Of a stretch of DNA of 64,000 nt, positions 54,130 through 62,294 are shown one piece after another. This DNA comes from Tabrizicola piscis. GTDB lineage: Bacteria; Pseudomonadota; Alphaproteobacteria; Rhodobacterales; Rhodobacteraceae. A program made the translations under genes and the position numbers. Location: NCBI RefSeq assembly GCF_003940805.1, contig NZ_CP034328.1:2852001-2916000 (forward strand), read 5' to 3'. Position 1 is the first letter of the stretch. Every line of letters begins with the position of its first letter. The notes under the pieces are model-generated. The model saw only the letters and a program-made list of their open reading frames with translations, was not told where the DNA came from and ran no database searches.

Positions 54130-54184
54130 GCGAGGGGTTTCCCACCCCTCGCGCTCCCCATGGGATATTTGCGGACAGATGAAA
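54130..54184 (+). repeat. Intergenic hairpin-TATTT element between allA and the aminohydrolase gene
   Basis: GCGAGGGG/CCCCTCGC stem (54130-54152) followed by GCTCCCCATGGGATATTTGC. It is antisense to the two flanking minus-strand genes. Confidence 0.75.
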
Positions 54185-55021
54185 TCAGCGCAGGTGGCGC
54201 AGGTTGGCGTGGCGGTTCACGTCCTTGTAGAGCAGATAGCGGAAGGGTCCGGGGCCGGCGGCGATGCAGGCCTGCGGGCAGAAGGCGCGGAGCCACATGA
54301 AATCTCCGGCCTCAACCTCGACCCAGTCCTGATTGAGCTTGTAGGCAGCGCGGCCTTCCAGGACGTAGAGACCGTGTTCCATCACGTGGGTTTCTTCAAA
54401 CGGGATGCGGCCGCCGGGCTGGAAGGTGACGATGTTGACATGCGCGTCATGGGCGATGTCGTCAGGGTCAACAAAGCGGGTGGTGCCCCAGCGGTTTTCG
54501 GTGTCGGGCATGAAGCGGACCGGGACGTCGCGTTCGTTGATCACGAAATGCGCCGGGGCGGGGTGGCCCGGGGCAGGTTCATAAAGCTTGCGCAGCCAGT
54601 GGAAGCGGGCGGGCGTGCCGCCCTCGGCCAGCAGGGTCCAGCGGGTGGAGGGGGGGATGTAGGCGTAGGAGCCTGCCTCCATCTCATACCCGGTGCCGTC
54701 GATGGTGACGGTGGCCAGACCGTCGGTGAAGAAAAGCCAGTGTTCAGCGCCGGTTTCAGGATCGGGGGCATCGGAGCCGCCGCCGGAGGCGACCTCCATC
54801 ACATATTGGCTGAAGGTTTCGGAAAACCCCGACATGGGGCGGGCGATCAGCCAGAGGCGGGTTTTGGTCCAGCCGGGCAGGTTGCTGGTCAGGATGTCGG
54901 AAAAGCACCCCCGGGGAATGAAGCAATAGGCCGGGGTGAAGACAGCGCGGGCGGTCATCAGGGTGGTCTGAGACGGCAAGCCCCCTGCGGGGAAGTAGTA
55001 GCCGGACGGCGTTTCGGTCAT
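54185..55021 (-). CDS. (S)-ureidoglycine aminohydrolase
   Basis: A 278-residue bicupin enzyme (AllE/YlbA type) that converts (S)-ureidoglycine to (S)-ureidoglycolate and ammonia. Features are GYYFPAGGLPSQTTLMTARA, a first cupin around SQYVMEVASGGGSDAP...AEHWLFFTDG, and a second with PFEETHVMEHGLYVLEGRA and DFMWLRAFCPQACIAAG. Its ATG overlaps the preceding gene stop by four bases. Confidence 0.93.
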   Translation of the reverse strand: MTETPSGYYFPAGGLPSQTTLMTARAVFTPAYCFIPRGCFSDILTSNLPGWTKTRLWLIARPMSGFSETFSQYVMEVASGGGSDAPDPETGAEHWLFFTDGLATVTIDGTGYEMEAGSYAYIPPSTRWTLLAEGGTPARFHWLRKLYEPAPGHPAPAHFVINERDVPVRFMPDTENRWGTTRFVDPDDIAHDAHVNIVTFQPGGRIPFEETHVMEHGLYVLEGRAAYKLNQDWVEVEAGDFMWLRAFCPQACIAAGPGPFRYLLYKDVNRHANLRHLR

Positions 55022-56448
55022 AGCAATTGGTCCTTCAGGCGCAGTTCGGCGATGCGTTCAACCTGGGCGCAGGCGATTGTGAACTCTTGTTCGGTATCAT
55101 TGGCAAGGCGGGTCTGGAAGGCCAGCAGGATGCTGGCCTTGGTGTTGTCGCGGACGGCGATGATGAAGGGGAAGCCGTGCTTTGCGACATACTCCTCGTT
55201 CAGCCGCTGGAAGCGGCTTCGCTCCTCGTCGGTCAGGGCGTCTAGGGCGGCGCTGGCTTGTTCGGCAGTGCTTTCAGGCGTCAGGCGTTTGGCGGCGGCG
55301 AGTTTGCCGGCAAGGTCTGGGTGCGCGCGCAGGACCAGCAGGCGCTGATCGCGGCTGGCACTGCGGAAGACGCGGGCCAGCGCGTTGTGCAGGCCGCTGG
55401 CGCTGTCATGCGCGGGGCCAAGTTCAAGGTCGAAGGCGTGGTCGGCGATCCAGGGCGAGTGTTCGAAGATCGAGCCGAACCGTTCGACAAAGCGTTCCCG
55501 CGTCATCTGGCTGGGGCGTTCTATCCGGCGGTGCGGGTGGGTGGCGGCCCAGTGGTCGGCGATCTGGGTGCGGGTGGCGAACCAGACACCATAATGCGCC
55601 CGAGCATGGTCCAGAAAGCGGATCAGCCCGGCAATCTTGCCAGGGCGGCCGATCAGGCGGCAGTGCAGGCCGATAGAGAACATCTTTGGCGCGCCATCGC
55701 TGCCTTCGGCGTAGAGGGTGTCGAAGGTATCGCGCAGGTATGTGAAGAACTGTTCACCTTCGATGTAGCCGGGCGCGGTCGCAAAGCGCATGTCATTGGC
55801 TTCCAGCGTGTAGGGGATGACAAGCTGGTTGCGATCCCCCACCTCCAGCCAGTAGGGCAGGTCATCGTCATAGGTATCCGAGATCCAGTCGAAGGCGCCC
55901 GTTTCAGCCGTCAGGCGGACGGTGTTCAGCGAGCAGCGCCCGGTATACCAGCCGCGCGGGGGCGCGCCGGTGACTTCGGTATGGAGGCGAATGGCCTCAT
56001 GAATCTGGGCGCGCTCCTCCTCTTCCGGCATGTCGCGGTGGTCGACCCATTTGAGGCCGTGGCTGGCGATGTCCCAACCTGCGGATTTCATGGCGGCGAC
56101 CTGTTCGGGGTTGCGGGCCAGCGCGGTGGCGACGCCGTAGATGGTGACGGGCAACCCGCGCCCGGTGAACAGGCGGTGCAGCCGCCAGAACCCCGCCCGC
56201 GCGCCGTAATCGTAAAGCGATTCCATGTTCCAGTGCCGCATGCCCGGCCAGGGTTGGGCACCGGCGATGTCGGACAGGAACGCTTCGGACTGGGCATCGC
56301 CGTGGAGGAGGCAGTTTTCGCCCCCTTCCTCATAGTTCAGGACCAGCGAGATGGCGACCTTCGCCCCGCCGGGCCAGCGGGCATCGGGGGCATTCGGGCC
56401 ATGGCCACGGAAATCTCGGGGGTAGCGGTTCACATGTGTCTCCTGCAT
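55018..56448 (-). CDS. Bifunctional allantoinase (PuuE type) / OHCU decarboxylase (UraD)
   Basis: A 476-residue fusion. Residues 1-305 are a polysaccharide-deacetylase-like, metal-independent allantoinase (VAISLVLNYEEGGENCLLHG, GWDIASHGLKWVDHRDM, SIGLHCRLIGRPGKIAGLIR). Residues about 315-476 are 2-oxo-4-hydroxy-4-carboxy-5-ureidoimidazoline decarboxylase (RFVERFGSIFEHSPWIADHA, LRAHPDLAGKLA at 374-385). The two steps are consecutive around allantoin: OHCU to S-allantoin, then allantoate. It diverges from uraH across 124 bases. Such fusions are known in proteobacteria. Confidence 0.93.
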   Translation of the reverse strand: MQETHVNRYPRDFRGHGPNAPDARWPGGAKVAISLVLNYEEGGENCLLHGDAQSEAFLSDIAGAQPWPGMRHWNMESLYDYGARAGFWRLHRLFTGRGLPVTIYGVATALARNPEQVAAMKSAGWDIASHGLKWVDHRDMPEEEERAQIHEAIRLHTEVTGAPPRGWYTGRCSLNTVRLTAETGAFDWISDTYDDDLPYWLEVGDRNQLVIPYTLEANDMRFATAPGYIEGEQFFTYLRDTFDTLYAEGSDGAPKMFSIGLHCRLIGRPGKIAGLIRFLDHARAHYGVWFATRTQIADHWAATHPHRRIERPSQMTRERFVERFGSIFEHSPWIADHAFDLELGPAHDSASGLHNALARVFRSASRDQRLLVLRAHPDLAGKLAAAKRLTPESTAEQASAALDALTDEERSRFQRLNEEYVAKHGFPFIIAVRDNTKASILLAFQTRLANDTEQEFTIACAQVERIAELRLKDQLL

Positions 56449-56572
56449 GGGGGCAGATTAGGGGGAAAGGGCAGCAGATATTTTCAGGATTTTCCGAAAA
56501 GTCATATGCGTGCAATGCGGGGTCGCGGGGGGCCGGGTTTCGTGGTCTGATGCGGCAAAACGGAGGGTTCGG

Positions 56573-56926
56573 ATGGGACGGCTGTCAACGCATGTGCTGG
56601 ATACCGCGACAGGCAAGCCTGCGGCGGGCGTGAAGATCATGCTGTACCGCATTTCAGGGCAGAGCCACCGGAAGATCAAGGACGTGGTGACAAACGCCGA
56701 CGGGCGGACGGACGGGCCGCTGCTGGAGGGCGGGGACCTGACCGCAGGCAGCTATGAGCTGGTGTTCTGCGCCGGGGACTATCTGCGGGCCAGTGGTCAG
56801 GCGGGCGACGGGGTGTTGTTCCTGGACGAAATCCCGATCCGCTTCGGCGTGCCGGATGCGGGCCAGCACTATCATGTGCCGCTGCTGCTTTCTCCTTTCG
56901 GGTATTCGACTTATCGCGGATCATGA
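56573..56926 (+). CDS. uraH: 5-hydroxyisourate hydrolase
   Basis: A 117-residue transthyretin-related enzyme that hydrolyses 5-hydroxyisourate to OHCU. It begins GRLSTHVLDTATGKPAAGVK, contains GQHYHVPLLLSPFGYSTYRG, and ends in the diagnostic YRGS tetrapeptide. ATG 56573 is used; the frame opens at 56510. Downstream (56927-57038) lie short direct repeats of CGCGGGTCGTGA and no gene. Confidence 0.94.
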   Translation: MGRLSTHVLDTATGKPAAGVKIMLYRISGQSHRKIKDVVTNADGRTDGPLLEGGDLTAGSYELVFCAGDYLRASGQAGDGVLFLDEIPIRFGVPDAGQHYHVPLLLSPFGYSTYRGS

Positions 56927-57038
56927 CGCGCGGGTCGTGACTCGGGGGCGGTGAATCGCGGGTCGTGAAACGGTTACTTGCGGTTGTCTGCAAGACAGGG
57001 TTTGCTGTCGCGGTCAAATTTCCGGTTGGGAGAATCGC

Positions 57039-58538
57039 ATGTTTCGGATGACGTCTTGCTTCGTGGCGCCCGCTTTTGTCGTTTTGATGGGGGGTACCGC
57101 CCATGCAGCGCTGACGGCGGATCAGGTCTGGCAGTCCTGGAAGGACGCCGCAGCCACAGTCGGGCTGGAGGTGACGGCCGCCACCGAAAACAGCGATGGC
57201 GGTGTGCTGACGCTGAACGGCGTGTCGATCGCGCCCACCGGGACCCCGGGGATCACGATTTCCGACATGGTGCTGACCGAAGCGTCGGATGGATCGGTGG
57301 TGATCGAGCCGGGCGCGGACATCGGGCTTGACCTTGCGGGCGAGACCAAGGGGTCTGCCAAGGTTGTCCATGAAGGTCTGGTCCTGACCGCGCGTGAGGC
57401 GGAAGGCGGCGTGGCCTATGACTTTACCGCCGACAAGCTGGATGTCGTCTATGACACCACCTATCCGGGCATGACCTTTGACGGTTCGGCCGCGCCGGAT
57501 GTGGCGTCGAAGGGGACGGTCACCTTGGCCGATGTTTCGGGCACCTATTCCGATACGCCCGGCACCAACCGCACTTTCGGCCTGGATATCGCGGCGGGGA
57601 TGATGGGCTATGACACCAGCCTTGATGACCCGTCCCTGTCGCTGAAGCAGCAGACCAAGAGCGAGACGGCGGATATCTCGGTTTCGTTCGATCTGGCGCT
57701 GCCGTCGTCGATGCAGCTGGGGTCCATGGAGTCCGCGACCGATTTCGGGACCGCGCTGCAAGAGGGCCTGAGCGTCAGCTTTGCGTCGACCCAGGGGGCG
57801 ACCAGCGGGTCGATGAATCAGGAAAGCGACGTCATGCCGATGAGCTTCACCATCGCGGCAGGCGGTGGGGAATCTTCGGGCGTGCTCAACAAGGACGCCT
57901 TCAGCATCAAATCGACCGGCACCGGAATGGAGATTGAAACCTCGTCCGCGATGATGCCGGCGCCGATCAAGGTGACGTCGGGGCCGATCGAGTTTGCCAT
58001 GACCTCGCCGGTGATCGCGACGGACGTTGCTGGCGATTTCGGGCTGGTGATGAAGCTGAGCCAGTTCAGCGTGAACGAGGAAGCCTGGGCGATGTTCGAC
58101 CCGACAGGCGCGCTGCCGCGCGATGCGGCAGATCTGGCGATTGATATCTCGGGCAAGACCAAGATGGACATCCCGGCGATGATCGAGGCGAATGAGACGG
58201 GTGGCATGCCGCCGACGCCTGCGCCGGAATCGCTGAACATCACCGAGATGACGCTGAAGGTCGCCGGGGCGGCGCTGGCCGGGACCGGGGCGTTCACCTT
58301 CGACAACTCGATGGGCGTGCCGATGCCGATTGGTGAGGCGAATGTGACCGTGACTGGCGCGAATGCGCTGATCGACGGGCTGATCGCCACGGGCCTTGTC
58401 ACGCAGGAAGATGCGATGGGCGCGCGGATGATGATGGGGGCCTTCATGTCGCCGGGCGCGGCCCCGGATGAGCTGACCTCGAAGATCGAAGCCAAGCCGG
58501 GGTTCGAGATCTATGTGAACGGTCAGCGCATCCAGTAA
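57039..58538 (+). CDS. DUF2125-type exported protein of unknown function
   Basis: A 499-residue protein with a signal peptide (MFRMTSCFVAPAFVVLMGG, cleavage after AHA) and a long beta-rich body (for example LTLNGVSIAPTGTPGITISD, VMPMSFTIAAGGGESSGVL). It resembles the DUF2125 group of alphaproteobacterial proteins. Low Cys content and high Ser/Thr/Asp fit a periplasmic or surface protein. Location between uraH and puuD is not evidence of a purine role. A terminator follows at 58563. Confidence 0.75.
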   Translation: MFRMTSCFVAPAFVVLMGGTAHAALTADQVWQSWKDAAATVGLEVTAATENSDGGVLTLNGVSIAPTGTPGITISDMVLTEASDGSVVIEPGADIGLDLAGETKGSAKVVHEGLVLTAREAEGGVAYDFTADKLDVVYDTTYPGMTFDGSAAPDVASKGTVTLADVSGTYSDTPGTNRTFGLDIAAGMMGYDTSLDDPSLSLKQQTKSETADISVSFDLALPSSMQLGSMESATDFGTALQEGLSVSFASTQGATSGSMNQESDVMPMSFTIAAGGGESSGVLNKDAFSIKSTGTGMEIETSSAMMPAPIKVTSGPIEFAMTSPVIATDVAGDFGLVMKLSQFSVNEEAWAMFDPTGALPRDAADLAIDISGKTKMDIPAMIEANETGGMPPTPAPESLNITEMTLKVAGAALAGTGAFTFDNSMGVPMPIGEANVTVTGANALIDGLIATGLVTQEDAMGARMMMGAFMSPGAAPDELTSKIEAKPGFEIYVNGQRIQ

Positions 58539-58562
58539 GGAGCGCCTTTCGGGCACGGCAGG

Positions 58563-58586
58563 GGCGGGGCTTCGGTCCCGCCTTTT
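58563..58586 (+). terminator. Rho-independent-type terminator
   Basis: GGCGGG (58563-58568) and CCCGCC (58577-58582) form a stem with a GCTTCGGT-type loop, followed by TTTT. It lies 24 bases after the DUF2125 stop and before the convergent LysR stop. Confidence 0.75.
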
Positions 58587-58607
58587 GCATGTGCAGGGTG
58601 CTTTGGC

Positions 58608-59528
58608 CTAGAGGGCAGCCATCGCGTGCCGCAGGTCTTCGCGGATCTGGTGGGTCATCCATTCGGTGAAGAGCTGGACCTTGGGGTCCTTGAGCCGCCG
58701 ATGCTGGCTAAGGGTGGACAGTTGCACCGGCAGGGGCGGTGTTGCCGTGGCCACCGGCACCAGAGCGCCCGAGCGCAGGTGGTCTGCCACCTCGAACAAA
58801 GGTTTCAGCACAATTCCGCGGCCATCCAGCGCCCAGCCGGTCAGCACATCGCCGTCATCGGATTCGAACGGGCCGGAAATTTCAAACCGGCGCGGGCCTT
58901 CGGGGGTCAGGAGGGTCCACTGGAATTCCTTGGCCCCGGGATAGCGCAGGTTCAGGCAGTCATGGCGATCCTGCACCAGGGCCGCACCATCGGCGGGCAT
59001 GCCGCGCCGGGCGATGTAGGCCGGTGCGGCGCACAGGAGGCGCGGGCAATCGGCGATGGTGCGGACCTTCAGCGTGCTGTCTTCCAAAAGGCCAAGGTGG
59101 AAGGCCACGTCGATGCCTTCGGTCACCACGTCGATCCCCCGGTCTGACAGGCGCAGGCGCACGTCGATCTGGGGATACAGGTCCTTGAAGGCCGGAACGC
59201 GGGGCGCGATCAGGCGGCGACCGATGCCCAGCGGGGCGGCGATGAAGATCGTCCCGCGCGGGTTTTGGGTCACGTCCATGACGGCGGCCTCGGCCTCGTC
59301 TATCGCCTCCAGCACGCGGCGGGCGCCGTCGTAGAAGATGCGGCCATTCTCGGTCGGTTGCAGGCTGCGTGTGGTGCGGCTGAACAGACGCACGCCAAGA
59401 TGCTTTTCAAGGTCCGAAATCCGGGCCGAGGCGACGGCAGGCGACGTGCGCTGATCGCGGGCAGCGGCGGACATGCTGCCCAATTCATAGACACGAACGA
59501 ACATGCGGATGGTGTTGACGTAAGACAT
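58608..59528 (-). CDS. LysR-family transcriptional regulator
   Basis: A 306-residue LysR regulator. N-terminal winged helix: MFVRVYELGSMSAAARDQRT, SPAVASARISDLEKHLGVRL, FSRTTRSLQPTENG. Effector domain: GTIFIAAPLGIGRRLIAPRV. It diverges from puuD, the usual arrangement for a LysR activator and its target, so it may control urate breakdown. ATG 59528 is chosen; the frame opens at 59549. Confidence 0.88.
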   Translation of the reverse strand: MSYVNTIRMFVRVYELGSMSAAARDQRTSPAVASARISDLEKHLGVRLFSRTTRSLQPTENGRIFYDGARRVLEAIDEAEAAVMDVTQNPRGTIFIAAPLGIGRRLIAPRVPAFKDLYPQIDVRLRLSDRGIDVVTEGIDVAFHLGLLEDSTLKVRTIADCPRLLCAAPAYIARRGMPADGAALVQDRHDCLNLRYPGAKEFQWTLLTPEGPRRFEISGPFESDDGDVLTGWALDGRGIVLKPLFEVADHLRSGALVPVATATPPLPVQLSTLSQHRRLKDPKVQLFTEWMTHQIREDLRHAMAAL

Positions 59529-59569
59529 CTGGCGGCCATTCTTCGGCACGGGTTGAAAGTGATGCGGGG

Positions 59570-59589
59570 TTTCTATGGATTATCAGAAA
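59570..59589. promoter_or_regulatory. Possible LysR operator upstream of puuD
   Basis: TTTCT (59570-59574) and AGAAA (59585-59589) form an inverted repeat across ten bases, similar in shape to T-N11-A sites of LysR regulators. It lies between the LysR and puuD starts. Not otherwise supported. Confidence 0.3.
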
Positions 59590-59636
59590 GGTCATCGGCA
59601 GGATAGCATTTTGACAAAGTCCGGGGAGGCGTGTGG

Positions 59637-60869
59637 ATGTTTGACGTCGCAGTGATGTGGGAATGGATCGAGATCGCGGTGCGCTGGCTGCATGTGATCA
59701 CGGCGATTGCCTGGATCGGGTCCAGCTTCTATTTCATCGCGCTGGACCTTGGCCTGCACCGCGACCGCAACCTTGCCTCGGGTGCCGATGGCGAGGAATG
59801 GCAGGTCCACGGCGGGGGGTTCTACCATATCCAGAAATACCTCGTGGCGCCCGCGTCGATGCCCGACCATCTGGTGTGGTTCAAGTGGGAAAGCTATGCG
59901 ACCTGGCTGTCGGGGGCGGCGCTGCTGGCGCTGGTCTATTACATGGGGGCCGAGCTTTACCTGATCGACCCCACGGTGCTGGAGCTGACGACATGGCAGG
60001 CGGTGGGAATTTCGGTGGCGTCGCTGGCCTTTGGCTGGGTGATCTACAACACGCTGTGCAAGGTCTTTGTGAACGCCAACCAGACGCTGCTGATGCTGGC
60101 CCTGTTTGCCGTGCTGGTCGGGATGAGCCTCTTTTACACCCATGTTTTCAGCGGCCGGGCGGCGCTGCTGCATCTGGGAGCCTTCACCGCCACGATCATG
60201 AGCGCGAATGTGTTCTTCATCATCATGCCGAACCAGCGGATCGTGGTGGCTGATCTGAAGGCGGGGCGGAAGCCGGACCCGAAGTATGGCAAGATCGCCA
60301 AGCAGCGCAGCACGCATAACAACTATCTGACACTGCCGGTCGTGTTCCTGATGCTGTCGAACCATTACCCCCTGGTCTTTGCGACACCATGGAACTGGCT
60401 GATCGCCAGCCTTGTCTTCCTGATGGGAGTGACGATCCGGCACTGGTTCAACACCCACCACGCCCGCAAGGGCAACCCGCACTGGACATGGGCGCTGACG
60501 GCGCTGCTGTTCATCCTGATCGCCTGGCTGTCCGCCGCGCCGATCAAGACCGTGGAGGGCGAGGCGGCGCTGCGGGGCGAGGCCCTGCGTCTGGCCAGCG
60601 CCGAGGGGTTCGAGGATGTAGTTGGCATCGTGCAGGGCCGCTGTTCGATGTGCCATGCGGCCGAACCCGGCTGGGACGGCGTGCCTTGGGCACCCAAGGG
60701 CGTGGTGCTGGAAACCGAGGCGCAGATCGCGCATGAGGCGCGGCGGATCTACCTGCAATCGGGCGTCAGCCATGCGATGCCGCCGGGCAACCTGAGCTAT
60801 ATGGAACCCGAAGAGCGTGCGGCCATCGTGCGCTGGTTCCGGGGGGTAGGGGCGGAGGATCCGGTTTAG
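59637..60869 (+). CDS. puuD: Urate hydroxylase PuuD (membrane urate oxidase with cytochrome c domain)
   Basis: A 410-residue enzyme that oxidises urate to 5-hydroxyisourate and passes electrons to the respiratory chain. Residues 1-310 hold eight or so spans (VRWLHVITAIAWIGSSFYF, GGGFYHIQKYLVAPASMP, STHNNYLTLPVVFLMLSNHY). The C-terminal 100 residues are a cytochrome c domain with heme motif CSMCH. ATG 59637 has GGGGAGG seven bases upstream, better than the GTG at 59631. It supplies the first step for uraH, uraD and allantoinase. Confidence 0.94.
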   Translation: MFDVAVMWEWIEIAVRWLHVITAIAWIGSSFYFIALDLGLHRDRNLASGADGEEWQVHGGGFYHIQKYLVAPASMPDHLVWFKWESYATWLSGAALLALVYYMGAELYLIDPTVLELTTWQAVGISVASLAFGWVIYNTLCKVFVNANQTLLMLALFAVLVGMSLFYTHVFSGRAALLHLGAFTATIMSANVFFIIMPNQRIVVADLKAGRKPDPKYGKIAKQRSTHNNYLTLPVVFLMLSNHYPLVFATPWNWLIASLVFLMGVTIRHWFNTHHARKGNPHWTWALTALLFILIAWLSAAPIKTVEGEAALRGEALRLASAEGFEDVVGIVQGRCSMCHAAEPGWDGVPWAPKGVVLETEAQIAHEARRIYLQSGVSHAMPPGNLSYMEPEERAAIVRWFRGVGAEDPV

Positions 60870-60872
60870 GGC

Positions 60873-60916
60873 GCAAAACTTTTCGAAAAGTTTTGCAAAT
60901 TCCTTCGAAGGAATTT
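60873..60916. terminator. Double palindrome between convergent genes
   Basis: Two perfect palindromes lie back to back. The first covers 60873-60896 (12-bp arms starting GCAAAACTTTTC) and the second covers 60897-60916 (AAATTCCTTCGAAGGAATTT). They fill the gap between puuD and the GFA gene and end in A/T runs on either strand, fitting a bidirectional terminator. Confidence 0.7.
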
Positions 60917-60919
60917 GGC

Positions 60920-61312
60920 TCAGCCCTCGGTCCTGCCTTCGCTCTCGCGGTTCTGCGGGTAGTGCCGTATCCCCTGAAACTCGGGCAGCCAGCTTTCGCG
61001 GCGGGTGGTCCAAAGCTCATAGGTCGGGCGGAACTGGTCGGGGGCGTCCAGCGCGCCAAGGTTCACCTCGACCTCATCCCCGCTGCGGCCAAAGACCGGC
61101 GATCCGCAGGCGGGGCAGAAGTGGCGGCCGCGAAAGCTGTGCGTTTCTCCGGTGAAGGTGACGGCATCGGCAGGGAAGATGGCCGAGGCGTGAAACAACG
61201 CGCCGTGATGCTTGCGGCAGTCAAGGCAGTGGCACATCCCGACGCGGTAGGGCTGACCGGTTGCCACAATCCGCACTGCGCCACACAGACAGCCACCCGT
61301 GACCTGACCCAC
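60920..61312 (-). CDS. GFA/CENP-V-domain protein (glutathione-dependent formaldehyde-activating enzyme-like)
   Basis: A 130-residue zinc protein. The Cys ligands are in GGCLCGAVRIVA, CHCLDCRKHHGALFHASA and FCPACGSPVFG, the full GFA pattern. Despite the name most members have unknown function. The start is a GTG at 61312 that follows the sulfotransferase stop after two bases, so it is probably translated by coupling. Confidence 0.88.
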   Translation of the reverse strand: MGQVTGGCLCGAVRIVATGQPYRVGMCHCLDCRKHHGALFHASAIFPADAVTFTGETHSFRGRHFCPACGSPVFGRSGDEVEVNLGALDAPDQFRPTYELWTTRRESWLPEFQGIRHYPQNRESEGRTEG

Positions 61313-61314
61313 CC

Positions 61315-62133
61315 TTAGTCCCCCAGTTTGGCGTGAACCTCATCCAGATCCACCGGACCTTTTGGCAGCTTCCGTCCCGGATTGTCGAAGTCGTAGCGGA
61401 ACAGCTGGAAATCGCGTTTGTAGATTTCCCACATCAGATGCATCGACAGATCGTCGAAATAGGCTTCAACCGGGTGGGCGCGTTTCGGGCCGTGGCCTTC
61501 GCTTTCGTTGAAGCGGGGGATTTGCGCCAGATCGACCGGATGCGCCACGGTGATGTTTTCGAGCACGGTTTGCATGCCGGCATTGAAATCCTCGGTGAAG
61601 AGGATGTGGTTGTAGCGCCCGCCGTTGACGATGAAGGTCGACACATGCCCCGCCATCGCGGACCAGTGGATGTCAGGCTCCATCGGTTTTTTCCAGCGGA
61701 TCGTGTCGCGGGCGAACAAGAGGAAGCGGCGGAAGCTGGCGATCTGGTCGAACTCCTGCTTGCCGTCGTCGCCGCCGACCTCGACCCCGTATTTCTGCAC
61801 AAGAAGTGGCACGAGGTTGCCCCGGTAGCGTCTGCCGTTGCGCTGGATGCCGCAGATCTTGTCGAAGAACGAGGACAGGATCCGGGTATAGGGATTGCGG
61901 ACGCAGGTGAAGGCATAGGTCTGGCGCGCGCGCACGGCGCGTTCGATCTTTGGCTGGCTGGCTTCAAGGGCCCATTTGTGCAGGCCCGTCGTGGCGTCGT
62001 GAATATCGCCGTCGAAAAAGCTCCCGTGGTCAGAGTAGAACATGATCTGTCCGATGGTCGAGCAGGCGCATTTCGGCACGACCCGGTAGACGACGCTTTC
62101 GCTTTCCGTCATCCAAGTACCGGGAAATCCCAT
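61315..62133 (-). CDS. Sulfotransferase family protein
   Basis: A 272-residue protein resembling the Sulfotransfer_2 family (PAPS-dependent). The 5'-phosphosulfate loop is likely RVVPKCACSTIGQIMF, and the 3'-phosphate binding segment FTCVRNPYTRILSSFFDKI. The acceptor is unknown; carbohydrate is common. ATG 62133 has AAGGAG eight bases upstream. It diverges from a glycosyltransferase, which could mean a shared cell-surface glycan role. Confidence 0.82.
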   Translation of the reverse strand: MGFPGTWMTESESVVYRVVPKCACSTIGQIMFYSDHGSFFDGDIHDATTGLHKWALEASQPKIERAVRARQTYAFTCVRNPYTRILSSFFDKICGIQRNGRRYRGNLVPLLVQKYGVEVGGDDGKQEFDQIASFRRFLLFARDTIRWKKPMEPDIHWSAMAGHVSTFIVNGGRYNHILFTEDFNAGMQTVLENITVAHPVDLAQIPRFNESEGHGPKRAHPVEAYFDDLSMHLMWEIYKRDFQLFRYDFDNPGRKLPKGPVDLDEVHAKLGD

Positions 62134-62231
62134 GCAACAACTCCTTTCGCGTTCAGCACAAAAGCGACACATGCCAAGGTTGAGGCAATCAATCAGACAA
62201 GTTCGGCCTTTTCAAGGAAGCTTGGGACAGT

Positions 62232-62269
62232 TTACGGAGACGGGCATGACGTTACGGAGACGGGCATGA
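62232..62269. repeat. Tandem duplication of 20 bases
   Basis: TTACGGAGACGGGCATGA occurs at 62232-62249 and again at 62252-62269. It lies in the 161-base gap between the sulfotransferase and glycosyltransferase starts, 26 bases before the latter, where it may duplicate a regulatory or start-like sequence. Confidence 0.8.
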
Positions 62270-62294
62270 GCCGCAAAGCAACAGCACGGGCCCG

